Source of the DNA: JAZGEG01 sp964346665
Lineage (GTDB): Archaea; Aenigmatarchaeota; Aenigmatarchaeia; QMZP01; QMZT01
Length of the DNA: 25,319 bases
Direction: 5' to 3'
Assembly: GCA_964346665.1 (NCBI GenBank)
Contig: CAYFVC010000020.1
Location: 1-25,319 of the forward strand
Under the pieces are notes generated by a model, which saw only the letters and a list, made by a program, of their open reading frames with translations, did no database searches and was not told where the DNA came from. A program made the position numbers and the translations under genes. Positions 13,178-22,038 of this stretch are shown here, one piece after another. Positions within the stretch are counted from its first letter, which is position 1; every line of letters begins with the position of its first letter.

Positions 13178-14509
13178 ATGGTTTTGGAAAAATTCGGCTC
13201 GGGAATGAAGGATGTGTTTAGGAGAGTCGTGGGACTAGGGGTCGTTGATAAAGAAGCGGTGGAATCGATAGTCCGCGATCTGCAGAGAACATTGATACAG
13301 GCGGATGTGGATGTTCAAATGGTTTCCGAGATCTCGAAAAAGATAAAGGACAAGGTTTTGAAAGAGCCCCCTAAGGGTATGACACTCAAAGAATATTTCA
13401 TAAAGACTTTGTATGAGGAAATCGTTTCGCTTCTCGGGAAAGAAGAGGGGAAGTTGTCTTTGAAAAATCAGAAAATACTTTTGATAGGGTTGTTCGGCTG
13501 CGGGAAGACAACGACCTGTGGGAAGTTGGCTAAGTGGTTCAAGAAAAGGGGATTGTCCGTGGCTTTAGCCGCATGCGACACGCACAGGGCGGCCGCTCAA
13601 GATCAGCTTAAACAGATAGGGAAGCAGGTGGATGTCCACGTGTATTCCGAGGGGAAGAAACCCGTGGATATCGCTAAAAACGCAATCAAGAAATCTAAGG
13701 AGAACGTTTTGATTTTCGATTCTGCCGGAAGGGATGCGTTAGACAAGGAACTCGCGAAGGAATTGAAAAAGTTAGGGGAGGTTATCAAACCGGACGAGGT
13801 TTTGCTGGTGATACCGGCTGACATAGGTCAGGCCGCCAGGAAACAATCCGAGGAATTCAACAAGCTCGTTGGCATAACTGGCCTTATCGTTACTAAGCTT
13901 GACGGGACAGCGAAGGGAGGAGGAGCACTAGCAGCGGCGGGTGTTTCCGAATCTAACGTCCGGATGATAGGTGTGGGGGAAAAGCTAGAGAATTTTGAAG
14001 AATATGACCCGAAAAGATTTGTTTCCAGATTGATAGGTTATGGGGATCTGCAAGGATTGCTGGAGAAAGCGAAGGAGGCAGGAGCAGAAGACACCGCTAA
14101 AAAATTAATGGAAGGGAGGTTCACACTCAACGAATTCTACGAGCAGCTTGGTTCACTGCAAAAAATGGGATCGCTTTCGAGCGTGATGGACATGGTTCCG
14201 GGTTTCTCCAGAGGAGCGCTCGCAAAGAAACTCCCGAAGGATTTCCTCAACGTGCAGGAAGACAAGATGAAGAGGTGGAAGTTCGTAATCGATTCCATGA
14301 CGCCGAAGGAAAGAGAGGACCCCGAGATGATAAAGCAATCGAGAGTTCAAAGGATCGCGAGAGGTTCTGGTACGACGCAATCGGAAGTGAGAGAGCTTCT
14401 TAAGAATTACAAGCAGGTGAAGAAGGTTATGAAAATGACAGGTGGGGGGAAATCCCTTAGGAGGGGACCGTTAGCGAAACTTGCGAAACAGCTAGGTTTA
14501 GGGGCGTAA
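13178..14509 (+). CDS. srp54: signal recognition particle GTPase SRP54
   Basis: SRP54 binds signal sequences of nascent proteins, 7S RNA and the receptor FtsY, and delivers ribosomes to the membrane. The 443 residues contain the N helical domain (1-95), then the G domain with GCGKTTT (107-113), the SRP insertion-box start DTHRAAAQDQL (134-144), DSAGR (181-185) and TKLDGTAKGGG (239-249). The M domain begins near 310, with QKMGSLSSVMDMVPG and the RNA-binding helices around SRVQRIARGSG (388-398). The G3 motif has Ser where DTAGR is nearly universal in this family; Ser keeps the hydroxyl, so activity is probably retained. The gene of the large secreted protein follows after 32 bases with its own promoter. 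Confidence 0.97.
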   Translation: MVLEKFGSGMKDVFRRVVGLGVVDKEAVESIVRDLQRTLIQADVDVQMVSEISKKIKDKVLKEPPKGMTLKEYFIKTLYEEIVSLLGKEEGKLSLKNQKILLIGLFGCGKTTTCGKLAKWFKKRGLSVALAACDTHRAAAQDQLKQIGKQVDVHVYSEGKKPVDIAKNAIKKSKENVLIFDSAGRDALDKELAKELKKLGEVIKPDEVLLVIPADIGQAARKQSEEFNKLVGITGLIVTKLDGTAKGGGALAAAGVSESNVRMIGVGEKLENFEEYDPKRFVSRLIGYGDLQGLLEKAKEAGAEDTAKKLMEGRFTLNEFYEQLGSLQKMGSLSSVMDMVPGFSRGALAKKLPKDFLNVQEDKMKRWKFVIDSMTPKEREDPEMIKQSRVQRIARGSGTTQSEVRELLKNYKQVKKVMKMTGGGKSLRRGPLAKLAKQLGLGA

Positions 14510-14518
14510 ATATATAAT
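14509..14518 (+). promoter_or_regulatory. TATA-like element of the Cys-rich secreted protein gene
   Basis: AATATATAAT overlaps the SRP54 stop codon and lies 24-33 bases before ATG14542, fitting a leaderless transcript independent of SRP54. Confidence 0.45.
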
Positions 14519-14541
14519 AGAAAGGCCAAATATAATAATTG

Positions 14542-17500
14542 ATGAGGAAATTTTTGATCCCGAGTCTTGTAGTTCTCTTAATTCTGGTTTCTTTTTCTAA
14601 TTATGCAATTGCACCAGAAACATGCACGGATTCCGATGGCGGGGAGAATTATTATGTGAAAGGGACAGCACAATACAGTTGGCAGAATGAAAGCGGGGAA
14701 ATGATCGATAAATGTATTTTAGTCCCAGATTATCCAGAAAACTACACAGAAGTAGAAAGCTGCGATGGTCCTGACTGTTTTCTGAATGAAGTTGAATGCA
14801 TAGATGGAAACCCCACAGCACATAATTATCATTGCCCTAACGGCTGCGAGGAGGGGGCTTGTATTGGGTACTCACATATAGAAGTCTTGGCAAAACTCGA
14901 TGGAACTATGTGGGAAGGTCCAGTAATTTTTGATTTATCGCAAAGATCTGATTTTGATGGACTGGATGCAACAGGTCTTTTTCAAGTGCCCGTGGAATTC
15001 ACAGAAACATACCCAGAAGGTATGAACGTTTATATCCGTTACAGAGAGGAAGAAGGTTTCCAGTCAGGTCCTGAAGGCGCATATTTGGATAGCATAATTG
15101 CAAGTTGCGGTGAAAACGGGAACCCAACTGCAGGCCCATGTCCTGCCCCTGCAAGTTTCACTTTTGAATTCAGAAGCGCAGAGGCAGAATGCTATGATTC
15201 CGATGGCGGGGAGAATTATTATGTGAAAGGGACGGTAACAGGATATGCCAACGAACCACCTGAACTTGTTACTCATGAAGATTGTTGTATTGTTAGCACA
15301 GATCAGACTGGAAAATGTGTATATGAAGGTGATAGACTTGTTGAGAGGTATTGTGAAGAAAATTACTGGAACTCATTTGTTTATTATGATTGCCCGAATG
15401 GGTGCAAGGACGGGGCGTGCATAGAAAAAATGGAATTTTGCGGTAATGGGGTTTGTGAGATAGGAGAGACCTGGGAGAATTGTCCGGAGGATTGCGAAAG
15501 ACCTAAGTGCCCTGAGAAAATCGATTTGATCTTCAACAAGTACGAGTATTACCCAGGAGACTACTTTGAGGTCAAGGTGAAGATTTATGATAGTTCTGGA
15601 AACCTTATGCCAAACCAAGTTTTCAATGTTTACAATGAAAGGGAAGGTCAGACAACAACCTTTTACACAGATTCCAGCGGGATATACGTATCATCTTCCA
15701 CCGTACCTTCTGACCCTAAATACAACGGTGAGTGGACATTCATAGCCTCAGTTAGCGAGGAAGGATGTTGGTACGTCTCAGATAAGGAAACCATATACAT
15801 AAAGATTTCGAATGAATGCGGTGATGGTTACTGTGATGAGCATGAAAGGGAATTGATATGTGAGACTGTTTGTGCTTTATGCCCTGTTCCTGTGATCGAA
15901 GCCCAAGCCTCAATTACAGGAGCTATGACGCAGGCGGCGGCAATCCCAACCACCCAGCAGCTCACTGAGATAGCGTCCCCAGTACAAGAATGTGGTTGCA
16001 CGACGTTCTGCCATGTTAAATGCCCGGATGATTGTACACCGAACTGCGGGAACGGTGTTTGCGATACCGTTGTTTGCGAAGCTGAGGGCTGCCCGATTCC
16101 AGAAAATGAGAAAAACTGTCCGCAGGACTGCAAAAGACCGAATTATTGCGGTCCGCAGTCTTCAGACCTGAACTGTATATGTCAGGAGGGTTACATAAAG
16201 GAGAGGTTCGAAGCTCCGTGTTCGGGAGAGATTATAGAAGATATCAATGTGATAAAGGGGTATCGCAACGCCTATTGGCAGTGTTACGATGGTATGGAAT
16301 CGCATGAAGGTGGAGAGACCTCATGCAAGAGTCCGGAAATATGGAAAAGGTACGCGACAGACTTTTGTGAGGGACACTGCAATGATTATGGAAAGTGCGG
16401 GGTGAGTACCTTCGAGGTATGGAATGAATGTGGTGGAACTAGCGAAATGTGTACATATTATAGGTGTGTTCCGGCTTACAGTTACATCAATCTTTTCACT
16501 AACAAATACTCCTATGACCTCAACGAGCCTGTGGAGATATACACGAATCCAATCGAAACCGGGGATTTGGAACTTAGAGAGATTGAAGTTTCTGTAAAGA
16601 AACCTTATGGTGATCCCGTAATCGTCACCCTAAAAGCTGTTTGCGAAACTGAAGGGATATGTCCTGAATGCCCTACAGGATATTACTGCCCACCGTGCAA
16701 AACTTTTACCATTTGCAAATACACAGGGACGTTCACGGGAACGGACACGGTAGGTCATTACAGCGTGAGTTCAACAACCGAGAGGGAAGACATGGTAATT
16801 CACCCCACTTCCTTCAGAGTTTACGATTATTCCTTACTGGAAAGATACCTCATTCTCAAGGACATAAATGGTTACATATACAAGGACGCTCAATTGAGTC
16901 CTGGCCCTGAAAATGCTATGGGGTACATGGCGAACTACGAGAAAGGTGGGAGAGGGTATGCGGTTATAGTGGCAGATTTCGAAACCAGGGAAGACTTGGA
17001 AAAATTCCTGAACACGATTTTCCAACAGAATCCCCCAAGTGAGGAAAAAATAGGAGAATACTATGTATACGTTTTCAGTAATTACGGTGTGAAGGTATAC
17101 GTGTGGACATACAAGACGTTCATGGTCGGTGTCACGGAACATATGCCGATTGCGATAACTGCTGAAGTCGTTAAACCTGTTCCTGTTATGGCTCCGACTA
17201 AAACAGACGTAATTGAGTCAATAGCAATACAGGAAGAGGAAGTTGCGGTAACCCCTCAAAAAGCGCCCGAATTCCTGACTGGTATGATAATAACTGGGAT
17301 GCCCGTTGTTGAAACAACAACTGTTTACTGTGGTATGGATTCGCTGTATCCGCAGTGTATATGCAGAGGGGATGAAATCAAGGAGGAATTCACACCTCCC
17401 TGCGCGTATGCACCATGCGAAAAACACTACAGGTGTAAACCTCCATATCCGAAAGAGCTCTTGGCTGCATATCTCGACAGGTATCCAAGCGATGTAAAGG

Positions 17501-17931
17501 CCACTGGAACTGAATGTGAAGATATGGGTGGATACTGCATTCACTTCGAGAGTTCCTGCAAAACAGGATTTGAGGAAACTAGGTTTGCCTGCAAAACTAG
17601 GTCCGAGAAGTGTTGTATAAGGGAAGTGGATAGGGATGACTTCCTGGAAATAGTTATGAAGCTCGAGGGGATAAGGGTCAAGATGGACAAGCTTGAAAGG
17701 AAAGCAAGAGCGTTATCCGAATATTACGATTCTGTTGATGATGAGGAAAGAGCTAAGAAATTCAGCGATGTTGCGGGAATGTTCGCTAAAGCGAAGGAAA
17801 TGATTGATGATATAATTGCGAAGATAAGGGTGAATCTTGATAACTTGGAAGCAATCAGGAGCGAGGTGAAAGAGGATATATACGAGCTAAGAACGTATAT
17901 AAGCAGCATACTCGGGAGAATGGTTTCATAG
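14542..17931 (+). CDS. large Cys-rich secreted surface protein (1129 aa)
   Basis: A signal peptide (about 1-23, KFLIPSLVVLLILVSF) leads into a mosaic of small Cys-rich modules. Module A, SDGGENYYVKGT with a closing CPNGC(E/K)(E/D)GACI, occurs twice (start near 29 and 217). Modules of the form CGNGVCExGExxxNCPxDC occur near 300, 426 (diverged) and 501. Two Ig-like beta domains begin at FNKYEYYPGDYFEVKVKIYD (~330) and FTNKYSYDLNEPVEIYTNP (~650). Another module, YCGxxSxxxxCIC...F..PC, occurs near 533 and 930. The last ~100 residues form charged helices, probably a coiled coil, with no transmembrane anchor. The modules are familiar from DPANN and other archaeal exported proteins. Function is unknown; cell-surface or attachment roles are plausible. 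ATG14542 is preferred to the TTG one codon earlier. Confidence 0.85.
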   Translation: MRKFLIPSLVVLLILVSFSNYAIAPETCTDSDGGENYYVKGTAQYSWQNESGEMIDKCILVPDYPENYTEVESCDGPDCFLNEVECIDGNPTAHNYHCPNGCEEGACIGYSHIEVLAKLDGTMWEGPVIFDLSQRSDFDGLDATGLFQVPVEFTETYPEGMNVYIRYREEEGFQSGPEGAYLDSIIASCGENGNPTAGPCPAPASFTFEFRSAEAECYDSDGGENYYVKGTVTGYANEPPELVTHEDCCIVSTDQTGKCVYEGDRLVERYCEENYWNSFVYYDCPNGCKDGACIEKMEFCGNGVCEIGETWENCPEDCERPKCPEKIDLIFNKYEYYPGDYFEVKVKIYDSSGNLMPNQVFNVYNEREGQTTTFYTDSSGIYVSSSTVPSDPKYNGEWTFIASVSEEGCWYVSDKETIYIKISNECGDGYCDEHERELICETVCALCPVPVIEAQASITGAMTQAAAIPTTQQLTEIASPVQECGCTTFCHVKCPDDCTPNCGNGVCDTVVCEAEGCPIPENEKNCPQDCKRPNYCGPQSSDLNCICQEGYIKERFEAPCSGEIIEDINVIKGYRNAYWQCYDGMESHEGGETSCKSPEIWKRYATDFCEGHCNDYGKCGVSTFEVWNECGGTSEMCTYYRCVPAYSYINLFTNKYSYDLNEPVEIYTNPIETGDLELREIEVSVKKPYGDPVIVTLKAVCETEGICPECPTGYYCPPCKTFTICKYTGTFTGTDTVGHYSVSSTTEREDMVIHPTSFRVYDYSLLERYLILKDINGYIYKDAQLSPGPENAMGYMANYEKGGRGYAVIVADFETREDLEKFLNTIFQQNPPSEEKIGEYYVYVFSNYGVKVYVWTYKTFMVGVTEHMPIAITAEVVKPVPVMAPTKTDVIESIAIQEEEVAVTPQKAPEFLTGMIITGMPVVETTTVYCGMDSLYPQCICRGDEIKEEFTPPCAYAPCEKHYRCKPPYPKELLAAYLDRYPSDVKATGTECEDMGGYCIHFESSCKTGFEETRFACKTRSEKCCIREVDRDDFLEIVMKLEGIRVKMDKLERKARALSEYYDSVDDEERAKKFSDVAGMFAKAKEMIDDIIAKIRVNLDNLEAIRSEVKEDIYELRTYISSILGRMVS
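14629..14666 (+). repeat. copy 1 of a 38-bp exact direct repeat
   Basis: It encodes the module A core DSDGGENYYVKG(T) and is identical base for base to 15196-15233, 567 bases (189 codons) downstream in the same frame, although surrounding sequence has diverged. Confidence 0.9.
15196..15233 (+). repeat. copy 2 of the 38-bp exact direct repeat
   Basis: It is the second copy of the module A core. Identity at synonymous positions too implies recent duplication or gene conversion within the gene. Confidence 0.9.
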
Positions 17932-17948
17932 TCTTAAGGAGGGATTGA

Positions 17949-18209
17949 ATGGAAGAAAGCCTTTACGAGGAGATGGAAAAGAAAAAAAGCGAAGGGAGAA
18001 GCTCTAAAAAAGTGTACGCCTTGGTTTTAGTCGTTATTGTTCTGGTAAGTGTTATAGGAGTATTGCTCTACACAATGTATGGCGGTGTTTTGCCTTTTGG
18101 GGTGGAAAGGATAACAGACCCCGATCAGGCAGCTAACACTCTTTCTGGACTTGGAAACGACCTGAGCGGAATCTCGGATGATTTGAAAGATATCGAGAAT
18201 ACTCTTTGA
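17949..18209 (+). CDS. small single-pass membrane protein (86 aa)
   Basis: The charged N-terminus (EEMEKKKSEGRSSKK) is followed by one membrane helix (about 23-44) and a short acidic exterior segment ending LSGISDDLKDIENTL, which could be a helix. I do not recognise a family. A strong ribosome binding site, AAGGAGGGAT (17936-17945), lies 3 bases before the start and 4 bases past the preceding stop, so it is co-transcribed with the Cys-rich protein. Its helix could pair with the coiled-coil end of that protein and act as its anchor; this is inference from position only. Confidence 0.7.
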   Translation: MEESLYEEMEKKKSEGRSSKKVYALVLVVIVLVSVIGVLLYTMYGGVLPFGVERITDPDQAANTLSGLGNDLSGISDDLKDIENTL

Positions 18210-18245
18210 CAAACGGATTTATAGGAATTCAGTGAATTATTAATT

Positions 18246-18713
18246 ATGAACAAACCTGATCAGAAACCTCCACCAAAAAAACTAACCAAGAAGGAAATAA
18301 AGAAGAAGGTAGCTAGGGAAGCTGAAAGGGAAAAGGTTCTTGAGCATATCGTAAGAGGTCCGAAACCGAAGACATTCGGGCAGAAAGCATCTGACTGGGT
18401 AACGAAATGGGTCGGAAGCTGGACATTCATAATCCTTCTTTTCGTATTCATGAGTATATGGGTTGGGATAAACGTATACATGGTGATTTACAGGTGGGAC
18501 CCATATCCCTTCATTCTCTTCAACCTTTTCCTTTCGTGCCTAGCAGCAGTGCAAGCCCCTATAATACTCATGAGCCAGAACAGGCAGACAGAGAGGGACA
18601 GGGTTAAGGCTGAATACGATCACAGGATCAACAAGAAGTCAGAACTAGAAATTGAGGACATGCAGAAAGACCTTGAGATAATAAAGCAGATGATAAAGGG
18701 GATGAAGAAATAA
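18246..18713 (+). CDS. DUF1003 family membrane protein
   Basis: The 155-residue protein shows the DUF1003 pattern: GSWTFIILL opening the first membrane segment (58-80), RWDPYPFILFNLFLS leading into the second (88-108), then QAPIILMSQNRQTERDR (103-119) and AEYDHRINKKSELEIEDM. It has a long basic N-terminus and a coiled-coil-like C-terminus, both probably cytoplasmic. The function of the family is not established. A TATA-like TTTATAGG lies about 25 bases upstream with no ribosome binding site. Its stop is one base from the stop of the convergent PINA gene. Confidence 0.93.
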   Translation: MNKPDQKPPPKKLTKKEIKKKVAREAEREKVLEHIVRGPKPKTFGQKASDWVTKWVGSWTFIILLFVFMSIWVGINVYMVIYRWDPYPFILFNLFLSCLAAVQAPIILMSQNRQTERDRVKAEYDHRINKKSELEIEDMQKDLEIIKQMIKGMKK

Positions 18714-18714
18714 A

Positions 18715-20547
18715 CTATATCATAACCTTCAAATTCTTCGAACTTGTCGCCCTCAAAACCTTTCTCCCCTCTTCTGATTTCTTTCGTATTCTAATGTTCC
18801 CGTTCTTCCCGACCACCGGCGAAAACAGATACTCATCCCCGTCGTAAAGATCCACCTGCTTGCCTGTGAACTTCTTTTCGACTTTTACGTTGAAGAAAGC
18901 TCCCTTCTCACCAACAAGGTATTTGATTTGTTGCTTGAGCGTTCTTTCGACAGGCTCGACCGATATTCTAAGTCCGGTCTTTCTTTCGAGAGCCTCGATG
19001 TTCTTTCCCTGCCTACCTATAACCTTGGGTATTACCTCGTTTCTCACTTTAAGAACAATGCTGCTGTCCGAAAGGAATTCTATTTGGAGGCCTTTGCCTA
19101 TCCTTCCTAATTCTTCTGTTATGATTTTCGTGACCTTTTCCTTTAGCTTTTTAGGTGCTTCCTTTATCGGGATTATCACGTTCTCCTCCCCGAAAGTGTA
19201 GATTTCGTATTCGAGTCTCTTGGTCTCGAAATCCCTCACATCAACAACCGGCCTCGCCAAGTCCTGTTCGGTCATCCCTGTCGGGACTTTAACAGTTAAG
19301 TTAAGGGTGTACGTCTTCTTTATCTCCCCGTTCTTTATGTAAATCACGGTGTCTATAACGTGAGGTATCATCCCTAGTTCTATCCTTCCTATGAACCTCT
19401 GGATCGCTGAAATTATGTCTGTGGAGTGAACGACTCCTATCATCCCTACCCCTGCTAACCGCATGTCAGCAAACACTCGAAAGTCCCGAGTCTTTCGTAT
19501 CTCGTCAAAGATCGTGTAGTCGGGCCTGACCAAGAGCAGGAGTTCCGCTGTCTTCTCCCAGTCATTCTCGAGCGGGGCGTATTGGGTTATTTCGGGTCCT
19601 ACCTGCAAATCCCTAGGTTGCTCAAATGTTTTCACCACTTTCCCCTTTTTCGAGAGGAATTCCGCAATGCTTGCTGCGAAAGTGGATTTCCCTGATCCGG
19701 GCGGTCCTGCTATGAGAATGCCCTGAGAGCCGGTAACGATCATGCTCTCCAATTCTTTATGGAGCTTGTAGTCCTTCAGTTCGAGTTTCACTATGGGTTT
19801 GACAGCGGTTACTTCTGTCGCAGAAGAAAAAGGCGGTCTTGTTATGGAAATTCGATATCGCCCCATCTGCACGACCATCGCTCCATGCTTTCCTATCTCT
19901 ATGAAGGAGCCTGGATCTTTGTGGGTTTTTGAAAGGATCTCGTAAATTATGGATTTAAGCTCGTCCCCCTCTACTGGCTTTTCCCTGAGATGTGTGAGTT
20001 TCACATCTCCAGGTTTCCCCTTCTTGGCGTAGGGTTTCACCCCGACCTTTAAATGAACGGACTGCGTGTCAGGTGTGAAGAATCCCTCAAGCTTTATTGG
20101 TTTCCCACTGATATCGAATGGAACGTACATCACGGATACGTTTTCCGCCTCCCCCACTAACGCCTGTACGTAATCGCTCGTGAGAAGCGTCGCGTGTTCC
20201 CTCACAGCGAAATCACGTATTAGAGCATCTAACCGTCCCTTCTTCGCGAGGTTTATGTCTTCCTGTGTGGGCCTCGTACCATCGAACGTGAGCTTTATTC
20301 TGTGCTTATCGCAGAGTCCTTTTATGTTCTTTATCTCATCCAAACCCCGAAATCCGATATCCTTTCCTCTGGAAGCTTGGGCCTGCAACTCGTCAATAAC
20401 AATTCTTGGTATGACTATCTTGGTCTTTTCCAGTTTTCCACTTTGTATGAGTTCCGTAAGCTTTCTGTTTATCAGAACAGAAGTATCGGGAACGATTGTT
20501 TTCGAGTTTTTAATGTGTTTAATGTGTCTTATTCTTTTCATTACCAT
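18715..20547 (-). CDS. PIN-domain/AAA-like ATPase with KH domain (archaeal PINA)
   Basis: This is a widespread archaeal ATPase linked to nucleic-acid processing. Of 610 residues, the N-terminal PIN domain has acidic residues at Asp21 (VPDTSVL), Glu53 (VIDELQ), Asp107 (RLDALI) and Asp125 (TSDY), enough for a nuclease site. A PilT/VirB11-like ATPase follows, with Walker A GPPGSGKST (281-289) and Walker B-like YTIFDEIR (Asp348, Glu349). Near the C-terminus a KH domain shows VIGRQGKNIEAL (509-520). Sulfolobus PINA is reported as a hexameric ATPase acting on Holliday junctions; here that role is by homology. ATG20547 is chosen because GGTGAT lies 3 bases upstream; a second ATG at 20541 is possible. 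It is downstream of HisS on the same strand. Confidence 0.94.
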   Translation of the reverse strand: MVMKRIRHIKHIKNSKTIVPDTSVLINRKLTELIQSGKLEKTKIVIPRIVIDELQAQASRGKDIGFRGLDEIKNIKGLCDKHRIKLTFDGTRPTQEDINLAKKGRLDALIRDFAVREHATLLTSDYVQALVGEAENVSVMYVPFDISGKPIKLEGFFTPDTQSVHLKVGVKPYAKKGKPGDVKLTHLREKPVEGDELKSIIYEILSKTHKDPGSFIEIGKHGAMVVQMGRYRISITRPPFSSATEVTAVKPIVKLELKDYKLHKELESMIVTGSQGILIAGPPGSGKSTFAASIAEFLSKKGKVVKTFEQPRDLQVGPEITQYAPLENDWEKTAELLLLVRPDYTIFDEIRKTRDFRVFADMRLAGVGMIGVVHSTDIISAIQRFIGRIELGMIPHVIDTVIYIKNGEIKKTYTLNLTVKVPTGMTEQDLARPVVDVRDFETKRLEYEIYTFGEENVIIPIKEAPKKLKEKVTKIITEELGRIGKGLQIEFLSDSSIVLKVRNEVIPKVIGRQGKNIEALERKTGLRISVEPVERTLKQQIKYLVGEKGAFFNVKVEKKFTGKQVDLYDGDEYLFSPVVGKNGNIRIRKKSEEGRKVLRATSSKNLKVMI

Positions 20548-20556
20548 ATTATCACC
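20548..20556 (-). promoter_or_regulatory. GGTGAT ribosome binding site of PINA
   Basis: The minus strand reads GGTGAT 3 bases before ATG20547, fixing the start against longer in-frame alternatives. The rest of the gap to HisS (20557-20672) is AT-rich, with TTAATTAATTAA near 20633, and holds no gene that I can support. Confidence 0.5.
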
Positions 20557-20672
20557 TATGTATGATACCTTCAAAGAACTAATCTTTGGATATCATTTTA
20601 AATATCATGTTATCATGTTCTTGAATACCATGATTAATTAATTAAGTAAAACCATGGATTTAAAAATGTATC

Positions 20673-21965
20673 TCATGCAATTTTCTTGGTAATTTCCTCG
20701 ATTTTGAGCAAAATTTCCTTCCCAGATTTCATGTCCCTGAGTTTTACTTTCTTCTTCGAAAGCTCTTTCTTCCCTACGAAAACCACGTATGGGATCCCCA
20801 AAGAATTCGCATAGCTTAGGTTGTTTGATATACCTCTCCCTAGCAGATCGATCTCTGTTTTCACACCGAGCTTACGAAGGGTTTTCGCGATCTTTATCGA
20901 TTCCTTCAAAGTTTGGATCGGTATGACCAGAACCTGCGTGACAGTCTTAACCTTTTCCTTCTTTTTCCTTTCCTTCAGCGCCTCAAGTATCGGCTCGAAA
21001 CCGAATGAAAGTCCTGTTGCAGGGTATTCTCCCCTTCCGATATACATCCCTATAATTTTGTCGTAGCGACCGCCACCCAAAACAGCTGATTTAACCTTCG
21101 AATTTTTGAGGTAGATTTCATATACAGGACCTGTGTAATATTCAAGACCTCTGGCGAGGGAAACGTCTATTTGTATATCAACACCCATGAGTTTGCAGTA
21201 TTCAAACAGTTCTTTCAGTTCCTTTGCTCCCTCCTTTCCTTCCCCGCTTTTCATTAACTTCTCTACCTTTCCAAGAACTTTCTTGTTTTCCCCCTTGATT
21301 TTAAGAATTTTCAAAACATTCTCTATCTGCTTCTTTTCGAAGCCCTTCGTTTCGAGCTCGTCCCTAACCGTTTTGATCCCGAACTTCTCGAGCTTATCTA
21401 TCGAAAGGATCGCATCCATCTTGTTCTCCTTTATCCCTGCGTAATCCAGTATACCGTTCAGAAGTTTTCGGTTATTTACTTTAATCACGAAATTGAAACC
21501 GAACGTGGAGAATACTTCGTTCGCTATCGCTAGGACTTCCGCGTCCGCAAGCATGCTCTTCGTTCCAACAATGTCGACGTCACATTGCCAGAATTCCCGG
21601 TAGCGACCGAGCTTAACAGGTCCGTCCCTCCATACAGGCTGTATCTGATATCGCTTGAAAGGTTTCGGGATGTTCGGGTTCATCCCCACAACCTTGCACA
21701 TGGGAACCGTAAGATCATATTTCAGAGCGAGTTCCCTTCCTCCCTGATCTTTCATTTTGAAGATCTCTTTGGTTATTTCCGCCCCGCCCGCGAACTTAGC
21801 TGAAAGGAGATCGAACCTCTCGATCGCAGGTGTTTCGAGCGGGGAGTATCCGTATTTCTCGAATGTATTTCGGAGGGTTTCTATCACCTTCTGCCTCGCT
21901 ATACTTTCCTCTGGCAAAAAGTCCCTCACTCCCCTCGCGTTCATGAGCTCGAACTTTTCAGGCAT
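20673..21965 (-). CDS. hisS: histidyl-tRNA synthetase
   Basis: This class II synthetase charges tRNA-His. The 430-residue protein has the N-terminal RGVRDFLPEE (11-20), motif 2 with RYQIQPVWRDGPVKLGRYRE (105-124), the His-specific ARGLEYYTGPVYEI (271-284), GGGRYDK (298-304) and motif 3 with GLSFGFEPI (318-326). The anticodon-binding domain runs from about 343 to the end. I start it at ATG21965 (MPEKFELMNARGVRDF) because GTGAT lies 4 bases before it; the in-frame GTG at 21974 is that binding site. Length matches archaeal HisS. Confidence 0.97.
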   Translation of the reverse strand: MPEKFELMNARGVRDFLPEESIARQKVIETLRNTFEKYGYSPLETPAIERFDLLSAKFAGGAEITKEIFKMKDQGGRELALKYDLTVPMCKVVGMNPNIPKPFKRYQIQPVWRDGPVKLGRYREFWQCDVDIVGTKSMLADAEVLAIANEVFSTFGFNFVIKVNNRKLLNGILDYAGIKENKMDAILSIDKLEKFGIKTVRDELETKGFEKKQIENVLKILKIKGENKKVLGKVEKLMKSGEGKEGAKELKELFEYCKLMGVDIQIDVSLARGLEYYTGPVYEIYLKNSKVKSAVLGGGRYDKIIGMYIGRGEYPATGLSFGFEPILEALKERKKKEKVKTVTQVLVIPIQTLKESIKIAKTLRKLGVKTEIDLLGRGISNNLSYANSLGIPYVVFVGKKELSKKKVKLRDMKSGKEILLKIEEITKKIA

Positions 21966-22038
21966 TTGGATCACTTTATTATTATTTTGTTTAGCTGTTA
22001 TTTTAATTTCAGCAATAAAAGTTTTGTTGGTTTTCAGA

